From JALSRK01 sp964461995 (GTDB lineage: Bacteria > Acidobacteriota > Terriglobia > Bryobacterales > Bryobacteraceae): a stretch of 64,000 bases of DNA. The notes under the pieces were generated by a model that saw only the letters and a list, made by a program, of their open reading frames with translations, had not been told where the DNA came from and searched no databases. Position numbers and translations under genes: made by a program. The first letter of the stretch is position 1. Every line of letters begins with the position of its first letter. The stretch is from contig CAYWXL010000001.1 in the NCBI GenBank assembly GCA_964461995.1, positions 83,068-147,067 of the forward strand, in the 5' to 3' direction. Positions 54,231 to 62,517 of the stretch are shown in pieces.

Positions 54231-55505
54231 TTACTGCTGCTGCTGATTGAAGTACTCTTCGTTCTCAATGTCGAACTGCACCGTCTTGACAACTTGATCG
54301 AACCATTCCCGGAACTTGGCCGCTTTCGCCTGGCGGTTCAGAGTCTGCCGGACTTCGTCGAGGGTCTGCGTTCCCACCTCCTCGACCCGGAAGAGGTAGT
54401 ACCCGTTCGGCTGGCGTAAGGGCTCGGTCACCTCGCCGGGCTTGAGGCGGAATATGGCCTCCTTGATGTGTTCGGGAAGTTTGTCGCTTTTGCGGATCGT
54501 CCCGAAGTCCCCGTCTTTGGCCTTTGATGTCTCGTCTTCAGAGTAACGCTTCACCATCTCGACGAAGTCTGCGCCGGCGGCGAGCTCCTTCCGGATCTTC
54601 TTCGTCAGAGCGAGCGCTTCCTCTTCGCTCAAAACCTTCTTGCCGTTGACGACCTTCCCGGCGTCCTCATCGCTGCCGAACGGGATATAGATCACTTTCA
54701 CCCGCGCGCGGGTGTAGTCGTCTTTGTGGGCGGCGTAGTATTCCTGCTCCTCTTTCCGTCCGATGTTGATCTGATCGGAGTACTCGTTCAGCCTTGCCTG
54801 GGAAAGAGTGTTCACCCGGACCCACTGGAGCTGTTCCTTATAAGGCGTCTTCTGGTCGAGCCGTTGCTTCTCAGCGATCTCGACGAGCCGGAGCGTCATG
54901 GCGTATTGGCGCAGAAACTCCTCACGGTTCTTGAGGAAGTTCTCCCGCACCTGGTTCGTCGCTCCCAACAACCAGAACTTGATCTCCCCGGCCGTTATTT
55001 CACGCCCGTTCAGCTTCACCACTACAGTGTCGTCCGGCACTCGTGCAGCCTTCGCAGCATCCCCGGAGAAGTAGTCCTCATCGACCGGCTCCATTGTCGC
55101 GGTTTCACGGATCTCGTCTAGCCACTTCTTGGTTTCTTCCTCCGCCGTGTCCGGGTTCTTTTCCTGGAAACGGCGATGAGCCTCGGAGATCGCCGCCTGC
55201 AACAGCACCTGCACCCGGTTCCAGGCAAGCTGTTCCTTGTAAGGGGACTTTTCCGCGAGCCCGTCGCGTTCGGCCTGTTCGGCGAGAAGGCTCACCAGAG
55301 CGTAGCGCCGAAGGAAATCCTTCCGGTCTTTGCGGAGCGCCTCCTGCATCTGCGGGGGCACTCCCGTAAGTATGCGCTCGACTTCCGCGGCAGTGACCTT
55401 CCTACCATTTATCGTCGCCACGACGGTATCGGGCGTCACGGCGCCGTCGGTCGGCTTTACAGCTAACGACACCGCGAGAACAGCGAGAGAGATGGGGATC
55501 TTCAT
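54231..55505 (-). CDS. SurA/PpiC-type peptidyl-prolyl isomerase with duplicated chaperone domain
   Basis: 424 residues. A signal peptide (ISLAVLAVSLAV) is followed by two similar SurA-N-like copies: residues about 27-110 (NGRKVTAAEVERIL ... SPYKEQLAWNRVQ) and about 159-240 (NGREITAGEIKFWL ... TPYKEQLQWVRVN). A parvulin domain sits at about 265-375 (VKVIYIPFGSDEDAGK, AKDGDFGTIRKSDKLPEHI, GYYLFRVEEV). It helps outer-membrane protein folding in the periplasm. An extended -10 (TGATACAAT) lies about 33 bases upstream of the ATG. Confidence 0.93.
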   Translation of the reverse strand: MKIPISLAVLAVSLAVKPTDGAVTPDTVVATINGRKVTAAEVERILTGVPPQMQEALRKDRKDFLRRYALVSLLAEQAERDGLAEKSPYKEQLAWNRVQVLLQAAISEAHRRFQEKNPDTAEEETKKWLDEIRETATMEPVDEDYFSGDAAKAARVPDDTVVVKLNGREITAGEIKFWLLGATNQVRENFLKNREEFLRQYAMTLRLVEIAEKQRLDQKTPYKEQLQWVRVNTLSQARLNEYSDQINIGRKEEQEYYAAHKDDYTRARVKVIYIPFGSDEDAGKVVNGKKVLSEEEALALTKKIRKELAAGADFVEMVKRYSEDETSKAKDGDFGTIRKSDKLPEHIKEAIFRLKPGEVTEPLRQPNGYYLFRVEEVGTQTLDEVRQTLNRQAKAAKFREWFDQVVKTVQFDIENEEYFNQQQQ

Positions 55506-55536
55506 GAATTCAAAAGCCTTGCAGGAATCTAGTCCG

Positions 55537-55545
55537 ATTGTATCA
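55537..55545 (-). promoter_or_regulatory. Candidate extended -10 promoter for the SurA-like gene
   Basis: On the minus strand TGATACAAT ends at 55537, with the hexamer TACAAT at 55537-55542, about 32 bases from the ATG at 55505. No good -35 was seen, which fits an extended -10. Confidence 0.42.
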
Positions 55546-55636
55546 CGCCCCCGCTTCCGCCCTGTCGGCAGGTGACGCCGAGCCTTCCCGCGTCAGGTCT
55601 ACAAGCCGTGCGGAGCGCTCGGGGCCCCTGCCGCTC

Positions 55637-57715
55637 TCAATCGCCGAGCGCTTCATCCGGTTGGAGCCGCGACGGCACGAAAGGCGTCTCGTTGAGCGTC
55701 GCTGGCCGGGTTCGGCGGATCAGTCCCAGCCACACGCGCACCGAATCCAACAAAACGACGCTGACGAGGATGATGAAAATACTGCAAACCACAGCGTTCA
55801 AGTTGGCATTGAAGATGAGCCGTTCAGCCTCGGCGGCCTGTTGGGCGGACATCGCTCCCCCCGCCAGGGCCGCCTTCAAGTCAGCCGCTTGCGCCAGGAA
55901 ACCGAGACGTGGATCCGGCGAGAACACTTTTTGGTAGGCCGCCGTGTAGGTCACCGACACGATCCACGCCATCGGCATCAGCGTGATCCACATGTACTTC
56001 GGCCCATGCTTCTTCAAGATGATCGTCGTACCCACAGCCAGCGCCACCACGCCCAACAACTGGTTGGCGATCCCAAACATCGGCCACAGCGAATTCACCC
56101 CGCCGTAGGGATCCAAGACCCCCTGATACAGGAAATATCCCCACGCCAGAACGATCGCCGCGCTTGCCCCGATCACCCCCGGCATCCATCCCGTCCGTCC
56201 AAGGGGTCTGTAAAAGTTCCCCAGCAGATCTTGCAACATAAAGCGCCCCACACGGGTGCCGGCGTCGATGATCGTCAGAATGAACAGGGCCTCGAACATG
56301 ATGGCGAAGTGGTACCAGAAGCCCAGCATCTCCTTGCCGACCCCTGAGGAAGCGAACACGTGCGCCATGCCCAGCGCCAGGGACGGCGCGCCTCCGGTGC
56401 GATGAAACAGCGTCTCTTCGCCGACTTCTTCGGCGAGCGCCTCCATCTCGCCCGGCGTCACCGGATATCCCCAGGACGAGATCGCCGCCGTCGCCGTCAC
56501 CGGGTCCGGTCCGGTCAAGGCCGCCGGAGAGTTCACCGCGAAATAAACGCCCGGCTGCAGCACGCTGGCCGAAATCAACGCCAGGATGGCCACCACTCCC
56601 TCGGCCAGCATTCCGCCGGAACCCACCGGCAGGGCGTGCCATTCCTTGGCGAGCATCTTCGGAGTGGTCCCCGACGAGATCAGCGAGTGAAAGCCGCTCA
56701 AAGCGCCGCAGCCGATCGTGATGAAGCAGAAGGGGAACAGAGCGCCTGCGAAGACCGGTCCGGTGCCGTCGATGAATTCCGTCACCGCCGGCATCTCCAA
56801 CTCCGGGCGAACAGCGAGAATGCCGAGCGCCAGGAGAAACGCTACGCCCAGCTTCACGAATGTGCTCAGGTAGTCACGTGGCGCCAGCAATAACCAGACA
56901 GGAAGCGCGCTGGCGAAGAATCCGTAAATGATGATTGCAAAGGCCAGCGCCACGCCCGAGAGTGTGAACCACTCCGCCAGCGCCGGATTCTTCGAAACCC
57001 ACTCGCCGCCGAAAATCGCCAGAATCACCAAAGCAAAGCCCAGCACGGAGACCTCCATCACCTTGCCCTTGCGCCAGAAACGCAGGTAGAGGCCCATGAG
57101 AATCGCGATCGGCATCGTCATCGCGATCGTGAAGGTCCCCCACGGGCTGTCCCGCAACGCGTTCACCACCACCAGCGCGATCACCGCCAGCAGGATGATC
57201 ATGATGAGCAGCACCGTCACCATGGCCACGTAGCCGCCCACCTTGCCGATCTCCTCCCGCGCCATCTCGCCGATGGAACGCCCGTTGCGCCGAATCGACG
57301 CGCCCAGCACGATCAGGTCGTGCACGGCCCCGGCCAGTGCGGCTCCCACGATGATCCACAAAGCGCCCGGCAAATACCCGAACTGCGCCGCCAACACTGG
57401 TCCCACCAGCGGCCCGGGACCGGCGATGGCGGCGAAATGGTGACCAAAGACGATCCACTTGTGCGTCGGCTCGTAATCATGCCCGTCGTTGAGCCGCTCA
57501 GCCGGCGTGGCCCGGCGGTCATCGAGCGCCAGCACTTTGGCGGCGATCCACGCGTGATAGAAGCGGTAGGCCACTAGAAAAGTGCACACCGCCGCGATCA
57601 CCAGCCAGACGCTGTTGATCTGCTCGCCCCGGTTGAGCGCGATCCCCCCGAGCGCGCCTGCGCCCAGCAAGGCGATAGCCGTCCAGACGCCGATCCTCAC
57701 CAGTCGCTTCCACAT
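55637..57715 (-). CDS. cstA: Carbon starvation protein CstA (peptide/pyruvate transporter)
   Basis: 692 residues and about sixteen membrane segments. Family features: HDYEPTHKWIVFGHHFAAI, AGPGPLVGPVLAAQFGYLPG, ITIGCGALSGFHSLISSGT and LTIIDAGTRVGRFMLQDL. CstA imports peptides or pyruvate under carbon limitation. The stop is at 55637 and the 131-base gap to the foldase holds no gene. The start at 57715 gives a good first helix. Confidence 0.95.
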   Translation of the reverse strand: MWKRLVRIGVWTAIALLGAGALGGIALNRGEQINSVWLVIAAVCTFLVAYRFYHAWIAAKVLALDDRRATPAERLNDGHDYEPTHKWIVFGHHFAAIAGPGPLVGPVLAAQFGYLPGALWIIVGAALAGAVHDLIVLGASIRRNGRSIGEMAREEIGKVGGYVAMVTVLLIMIILLAVIALVVVNALRDSPWGTFTIAMTMPIAILMGLYLRFWRKGKVMEVSVLGFALVILAIFGGEWVSKNPALAEWFTLSGVALAFAIIIYGFFASALPVWLLLAPRDYLSTFVKLGVAFLLALGILAVRPELEMPAVTEFIDGTGPVFAGALFPFCFITIGCGALSGFHSLISSGTTPKMLAKEWHALPVGSGGMLAEGVVAILALISASVLQPGVYFAVNSPAALTGPDPVTATAAISSWGYPVTPGEMEALAEEVGEETLFHRTGGAPSLALGMAHVFASSGVGKEMLGFWYHFAIMFEALFILTIIDAGTRVGRFMLQDLLGNFYRPLGRTGWMPGVIGASAAIVLAWGYFLYQGVLDPYGGVNSLWPMFGIANQLLGVVALAVGTTIILKKHGPKYMWITLMPMAWIVSVTYTAAYQKVFSPDPRLGFLAQAADLKAALAGGAMSAQQAAEAERLIFNANLNAVVCSIFIILVSVVLLDSVRVWLGLIRRTRPATLNETPFVPSRLQPDEALGD

Positions 57716-57791
57716 CTCGTTCCAGCCCTCACTGTAGCGGCGAATTGCCGGTTTTTGTCATCTTATCGCAGCGGTTCGGAAGCGGAACCGC

Positions 57792-58592
57792 TCAGCCGCC
57801 ATGGATTGTCAGGCGTCGGCTCAACGTCCGCCAGAACCAGGCGCCGAACCCGAACAGGAAGACCACCCAGAAGGTCTCGAGCAAGAACACGCGGACGATC
57901 GCCGCTCCGTCGAGCTTACCCAAGTAGATCATCATCGGCGTGAAGCCGATGTGCTGGAACGGCAGCAGGCCGGAAATCTCCCGAAAGGGGGACGGAAACA
58001 GCGTCACCGGAACGAGCAACCCGCTCAGCAGCTCCTGCATCCAGAACTTCGCCCGCAGCAGCCCCAGGATCGACTTCAGGCTGATGGCGCACGTGCCCAC
58101 GATGAAGTTCAATGCCGCCACGAGCAGGATACTGAACCCCACTGCGATCACGAACGCGGTGAAGTGCAATGCCGAGGCCGGCGGCACGAGCGGGAACAGG
58201 AAACCGATCACCAGCGCCGTTGGCCCCGTGAGCATCACCAAACGGAAAGCGGATTCCCCCAAAACCCGCGAAATGTAGCTGGCCTGGACGCTCACCGGCT
58301 TCAGCATCACCATCGAAATCTTGCCCTCCAGGATGTCCGAGGCCATCTGCGAGTCCACGTTGTTGAAGTAGAGCGAACGGATCACCCAGCCGACGGCCAC
58401 ATAAGTGACCATCTGCGGGAAACTCATGTCGGCGAACTTCGGGTCGTATGTGTAGATCGCCCGCCAGATGAAGTAGTAAACGCTGACGTTGATGAAGTAG
58501 GTAATGATGCCGGTGTAGTAGCGCAGCCGGAACGCCAACATGTTCATGAAGCCGATCCGGGCGAACTCGGCGCATGTGGCGATCGCACTCAT
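57792..58592 (-). CDS. ABC-2 family permease (DUF990-like)
   Basis: 266 residues with six membrane segments. SAIATCAEFARIGFMNMLAFR then RLRYYTGIITYFINVSVYY and DILEGKISMVMLKPVSVQAS, PFQHIGFTPMMIYLGKLDG. It follows the ATPase gene with 73 bases between. The related orphan permease at 23244-24035 could be its heterodimer partner. The start at 58592 is chosen because an upstream ATG at 58643 adds a charged non-family head. Confidence 0.9.
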   Translation of the reverse strand: MSAIATCAEFARIGFMNMLAFRLRYYTGIITYFINVSVYYFIWRAIYTYDPKFADMSFPQMVTYVAVGWVIRSLYFNNVDSQMASDILEGKISMVMLKPVSVQASYISRVLGESAFRLVMLTGPTALVIGFLFPLVPPASALHFTAFVIAVGFSILLVAALNFIVGTCAISLKSILGLLRAKFWMQELLSGLLVPVTLFPSPFREISGLLPFQHIGFTPMMIYLGKLDGAAIVRVFLLETFWVVFLFGFGAWFWRTLSRRLTIHGG

Positions 58593-58665
58593 GTCCCCGC
58601 CTCGCCACCGGACCCGGCTCCCGGCTGCCGCGCCGGTCTGCACGGAGCCGAGGTGTTCGGGAGAC

Positions 58666-59682
58666 TCAGTGGCTCCACTGCCTCAGCTCCTCGCCCAAAT
58701 AGATCCGCCGCACGACCTCCTCGATCGACTGCTCCTCGATGGTGACGTCGCGGACCTCGACGGCGTTGACGACCTGGCGGATCACATCGGCGGTTGACCA
58801 GGCGTCCCGGGGGAAGTGCAGCCGATAGGTGAGCTTGTCGATGCGGTCGCAGGCCACGTCGGGGATCTGCAACGACTCAAGATGGACCACCTGACTCGGG
58901 TCCTTCAGCTCCACCCGCAGCGCGGACTCTTGCCACAAGCGGTCCTTGAGTTCTTGCAGACCGCCGTCGAACAGCAGCCGTCCGTGGTCGATGATCATCA
59001 GCCGCCGGCACAACTCTTCGATATCCGAGAGATCGTGCGTGGTGAGCAGCATCGTCGTGCCATACCGGCGGTTCACCTCGTGCAGGAACGTCCGAATGCT
59101 CTCTTTGGCCACGATGTCCAGCCCGATCGTCGGCTCGTCGAGAAACACCAACGGTGGATTGTGGATCAGCGCCGCCGCCACGTCGCACCGCATGCGCTCG
59201 CCGAGGGACAGTTTCCGCACCGGCGTGTGCAGGTACCGACCCAGCTCGAGAATCTCGTCGAACTGCTTCATCCGCGCCCGGTAGTCGGCGTCGGGGACGT
59301 CATAGATGCGCTTCAATAAGCGGAAGCTTTCCACCACAGCGATGTCCCACCAAAGCTGGGTGCGCTGGCCGAAGACGACGCCGATCGTTTTCGTGTACGC
59401 GGTGCGGTGTTTCCAGGGGATGTAGCCGTTGGCGAAAACGGCCCCGGCCGTCGGCACCAAGATCCCGGTCAGCATCTTGATCGTTGTGGACTTGCCGGCG
59501 CCATTCGGGCCGATGTAGCCCACCATCTCCCCGGGGCGGATTTCGAAAGTGATGCGGTTCACCGCCCGGATCGTGTGGTACCGGCGGCGGAAGAGGTCGG
59601 CGATGGCTCCGGTGAGACCTTCCCGGCGGTCGAAAGTCCGGAATTCCTTCACGAGGTCATCGACTTCGACGATGCCGGGCAT
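58666..59682 (-). CDS. ABC-2 exporter ATP-binding protein
   Basis: 338 residues. Walker A MVGYIGPNGAGKSTTIKML near residue 55, signature VRKLSLGERMRCDVAAALIH, Walker B PPLVFLDEPTIGLDIVAKES and H-loop LLTTHDLSDIEELCRR. The C-terminal about 90 residues form an extra beta-rich domain. These proteins often carry polysaccharide, lipid or peptide substrates; none is shown here. The ATG at 59682 or a GTG at 59685 may be used. Confidence 0.93.
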   Translation of the reverse strand: MPGIVEVDDLVKEFRTFDRREGLTGAIADLFRRRYHTIRAVNRITFEIRPGEMVGYIGPNGAGKSTTIKMLTGILVPTAGAVFANGYIPWKHRTAYTKTIGVVFGQRTQLWWDIAVVESFRLLKRIYDVPDADYRARMKQFDEILELGRYLHTPVRKLSLGERMRCDVAAALIHNPPLVFLDEPTIGLDIVAKESIRTFLHEVNRRYGTTMLLTTHDLSDIEELCRRLMIIDHGRLLFDGGLQELKDRLWQESALRVELKDPSQVVHLESLQIPDVACDRIDKLTYRLHFPRDAWSTADVIRQVVNAVEVRDVTIEEQSIEEVVRRIYLGEELRQWSH

Positions 59683-59811
59683 CACCCTTATTGTAGTGTG
59701 CGACTGCTTTCGAGACGGCCCATCGAGCGGCCCACTGGACGCCGCCAGACTGCATCCGGCCGCTACGGCTCACGCCTGAACCAGGCTCCCTTCGGTCCCG
59801 CCGGCCTCCCG

Positions 59812-60594
59812 TCAAGCTTCGGTCCGCAAGGCTTCTCCCTCTTTCCCGGCGAAAACCGGCAGCCCTGCGATTTCCGCCGTCCGCGCCGCGATCTCCCCGA
59901 TTTCCGAATCCGGTCGTTTCGGGTGGTGGTGTACAATGCACAGCCGCTCCACACGGGCGTCCCTGGCGAACCTCGCCACTTCGCTCAGCGTCGAGTGCCC
60001 AGCCGGAGCCTCTTCCTCCGCTTCCTCGTCCGTCAACCACAACTCGTGCAGCAGCAGCCTCACCCCCAGCGCCAAGGGAAGCCCGGCGAAATCGACTCCG
60101 GTGTCGGTCAAGTAGGCGATCTCGTCTCCCAGCCGCACCCCCATCGAGCCTCCCGGATGGCGCTGCCCCCGCACCCGCACGCGAAGGCCGCCCAGGTCGA
60201 TCTCCTCGCCCTCGACCGGCACGATCTCGATCTCGCAAGGCCATTTCTCCATCGTTTTGGGAAAGAGCGGCGGCCGGAAGAGCTGCTGCAGAGCCGTTCG
60301 CGGGTCCGACTCGGCGAGCGGTGGAGCAGGTCCGAAGATTCGCAACTTGGACCCGCTCCAGACCGCAGGCAAATATGACAGCCCCACAATGTGATCCAAA
60401 TGATAGTGCGACAGGATCACGTCCAACGAGTCGGCTCGCTCGATGCGTGCGGCGAGTTCCGGTTGCCCCAGGCGGGACACCCCGGTTCCGGCGTCGAGAA
60501 GCAGCGCCCGGCCAGCCGCCAGAACCAGGAAGCTCATCGTCTGGCGCCCATAAGAAGGGAAGTACCCATTGGCGCCCAGTGGTATCAGTTCCAT
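59812..60594 (-). CDS. MBL-fold hydrolase, RNase Z/PhnP-like
   Basis: 260 residues, cytoplasmic. Core: LLLDAGTGVSRLGQPELAA, VILSHYHLDHIVGLSYLP (HxHxDH), AYLTDTGVDFAGLPLAL, LLHELWLTDEEAEE and GHSTLSEVARFARDARVERL. Similar proteins act on phosphodiesters. A strong AAGGAGATC stands 7 bases before the ATG. It shares an apparent operon with the small gene upstream and the ABC exporter downstream. Confidence 0.9.
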   Translation of the reverse strand: MELIPLGANGYFPSYGRQTMSFLVLAAGRALLLDAGTGVSRLGQPELAARIERADSLDVILSHYHLDHIVGLSYLPAVWSGSKLRIFGPAPPLAESDPRTALQQLFRPPLFPKTMEKWPCEIEIVPVEGEEIDLGGLRVRVRGQRHPGGSMGVRLGDEIAYLTDTGVDFAGLPLALGVRLLLHELWLTDEEAEEEAPAGHSTLSEVARFARDARVERLCIVHHHPKRPDSEIGEIAARTAEIAGLPVFAGKEGEALRTEA

Positions 60595-60633
60595 CGATTG
60601 ATCTCCTTGGCCGAGACCCGCACGCCCCGCCCG

Positions 60634-60864
60634 TCAGAGCCGGGTGGAGAAGGCTTCGAGCGTCCAAAGGTCGCTGTGCTCTCCAGGGGTGCGGCGTAGG
60701 ATGTAAATCTTATTGTCGTCGGCCCGCACTTTGAAGTAATCATCCTCTGGCCCGTACCAGCGGTCCAGGATCTCCACCACCTCGAAAACCCGCCCTTTCA
60801 GAGAGAATCGGACGGGCCGCTCGTCCCGCTTGTAGCCGGAGTAGCATTCGACCTCCACCTTCAT
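60634..60864 (-). CDS. Small conserved protein (DUF6504-like)
   Basis: 76 residues, beta-rich: VEVECYSGYKRDERPVRFSL, VVEILDRWYGPEDDYFKVRA and IYILRRTPGEHSDLWTLEAF. I recall similar short acidobacterial and other proteins annotated DUF6504, but no function is established. It sits 39 bases upstream of the MBL gene and 59 bases after the cupin gene, in the same direction. Confidence 0.78.
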   Translation of the reverse strand: MKVEVECYSGYKRDERPVRFSLKGRVFEVVEILDRWYGPEDDYFKVRADDNKIYILRRTPGEHSDLWTLEAFSTRL

Positions 60865-60923
60865 GGCGCTTCCCGGACCGGTGGACCCGGCTCCCGCGTC
60901 GCCAGCCGGACGGCCGCGATGGC

Positions 60924-61271
60924 TCAGCTTCTCAGATACGCGTCATCGCCGCGGATCCAGTCTTCCCGCCGCGGGCAGAAGATATCCACCGCCAGACTGT
61001 CCTCGAGAGCCTCGACCGAGTGGGCCGCGTTGGGCGGGATTCGCATCACCTCGCCCGCCGCCGCTTCCCGGACCGCTCCATCGATATCGAATCGCAGCCG
61101 TCCGCGCTGGATCATCGTGACCTGCTCGTTTTCGTGCTGGTGCCGGCGAACCACCGCGCCCCGATCCAGGAAAATCCGCGCCACTGTCATCCGGTCCGTA
61201 TGGATTACCTGACGGGCGATTCCCGGAGCCAGCTCCTCGCGTTCTACTTTGTCCCAGTCATAGTGTTCCAT
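60924..61271 (-). CDS. Small cupin-domain protein
   Basis: 115 residues. Cupin motifs: VVRRHQHENEQVTMIQRGRL (first His pair and Glu) and GEVMRIPPNAAHSVEALEDS (second His). One metal site is expected. GGGAGA stands 9 bases before the ATG at 61271, which selects this start over ATGs at 61280 and 61277. It is 65 bases downstream of the PfkB gene start region... in transcription order it follows pfkB. Confidence 0.88.
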   Translation of the reverse strand: MEHYDWDKVEREELAPGIARQVIHTDRMTVARIFLDRGAVVRRHQHENEQVTMIQRGRLRFDIDGAVREAAAGEVMRIPPNAAHSVEALEDSLAVDIFCPRREDWIRGDDAYLRS

Positions 61272-61335
61272 CGGCATCATTCTCCCATGTCGGTCCGCCC
61301 CGCGCGGCCGGTCTCGTTCCGTCCCACCGCCCGGC

Positions 61336-62274
61336 TCAAGCCACGCTGCGGACCTCTACTTCGGCGTAGACCTCTTTGATCTGTTCCAGGTCGGCGAACT
61401 CCAGACCGGGCACTTTGGCCGAGGCGGTCCCTGCCGCCACGCCCCACCGGGCTGCATCCACCATGTCACTGCCGTTCGTCACCGCCCACACGAAAGCCGC
61501 GTTGAGCGCGTCACCAGAGCCGATCGGGCAGAGCGCTTCGATACGCGGTGGAACGACCTCGTTCATCCGTCCATTCGACGCCAGGACCGCTCCGCGGCTG
61601 CCCAACGATAGCAGCACCGTCGCCGCCCCCATCTTCTGGATTTGAAGCGCCGCCTCGTGGAAATGGGCGCGGAGAATCAGCGACCGGTTCAACAGCCGCT
61701 CCGCCTCCATCTGATTAGGCGCCACCAGCGTGGGCCGGGCTTCGAGTCCGTCGATCAACGGCCTGCCGTCGGCGTCCAGGAGCGTCTTCACCCCCGCCCG
61801 CGACGCCTCCGCGATCAGCCGGCCGTAGAAATCCTCCGGCACGCCCAAGGGGAGACTCCCGCACAACAGCACCCACTCGGCCTTGGAAAGGTGGTCGAGC
61901 ACCACCTCTTCCAGCCGCTTCACTTCGTTCGGTTCCAGGTAAGGGCCCGGCTCGTCGAGTTTTACCGTGAGGCCATGGGCATCCGTGATTGCCCGGTTCG
62001 TCCGGATCGGCTGGCGGATCCGGACGAGTTCGAAAGCAAACCCCAGATCCTTCAAGTACGCCTCGAAGCGCTTGCCCGTCGGTCCCCCGCACGGGGCGAT
62101 GGCAAGTGTTTCGGCGCCCAGCCGGTGGAGCACCCGCGAGGCGTTGATGCCGCGCCCACCGGGGGCCTCGGCCCGCTCTCTCAGGTAGCTCCGGTCATCG
62201 AATGCGAGCCGGTCCGTGATGAAGATCTGGTCAATAGCCGGATTGGCAGTTACTGTGAGGATCAAACACTCCAT
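61336..62274 (-). CDS. PfkB-family hexose kinase (1-phosphofructokinase-like)
   Basis: 312 residues. LTVTANPAIDQIFITDRL start and EAPGGRGINASRVLHRLG near residue 40 (GG nucleotide loop), SLGSRGAVLASNGRMNEVVP, and anion-hole LCPIGSGDALNAAFVWAV near residue 255 with the catalytic Asp in GSGD. This pattern fits 1-phosphofructokinase, tagatose-6-phosphate or 6-phosphofructokinase II. No PTS genes are adjacent, so the sugar is open. The ATG at 62274 begins the family N-terminus. Confidence 0.92.
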   Translation of the reverse strand: MECLILTVTANPAIDQIFITDRLAFDDRSYLRERAEAPGGRGINASRVLHRLGAETLAIAPCGGPTGKRFEAYLKDLGFAFELVRIRQPIRTNRAITDAHGLTVKLDEPGPYLEPNEVKRLEEVVLDHLSKAEWVLLCGSLPLGVPEDFYGRLIAEASRAGVKTLLDADGRPLIDGLEARPTLVAPNQMEAERLLNRSLILRAHFHEAALQIQKMGAATVLLSLGSRGAVLASNGRMNEVVPPRIEALCPIGSGDALNAAFVWAVTNGSDMVDAARWGVAAGTASAKVPGLEFADLEQIKEVYAEVEVRSVA

Positions 62275-62356
62275 TCTAGTCGAGGGCCCGGCAGGCGGGC
62301 TGGGCGCTGCACCGGCTTGCGGATCAGGCCCAGACGCGATCCCCCCGAGCAAATCC

Positions 62357-62399
62357 GTACCGGTACTCACAAACGGCTTTCGCCTCCCGCAATTAATTG
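62357..62399. repeat. Two short palindromes in the divergent promoter region
   Basis: GTACCGGTAC at 62357-62366 and CAATTAATTG at 62390-62399 are each perfectly palindromic, 33 bases apart, between the PfkB kinase gene and the secreted-protein gene. They may be operators. Region 62275-62517 (243 bases) holds no gene. Confidence 0.35.
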
Positions 62400-62426
62400 A
62401 TTGCCTGAGCGTTCTCCCGCTAGGAT
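62397..62426 (+). promoter_or_regulatory. Candidate sigma-70 promoter for the secreted Lys/Asp-tailed protein
   Basis: TTGATT at 62397-62402, 18-base spacer, TAGGAT at 62421-62426; transcript start would be near 62434, with a leader of about 85 bases. The -35 overlaps the second palindrome. Confidence 0.4.
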
Positions 62427-62517
62427 TGGGGCATACCGGCGAACGGAGTCGCCGCGGCGCCCCCTCGGCCGTCCCCACTCTTGTTGGCCACACGAATTCT
62501 CACGGAGGCTTTTCACT

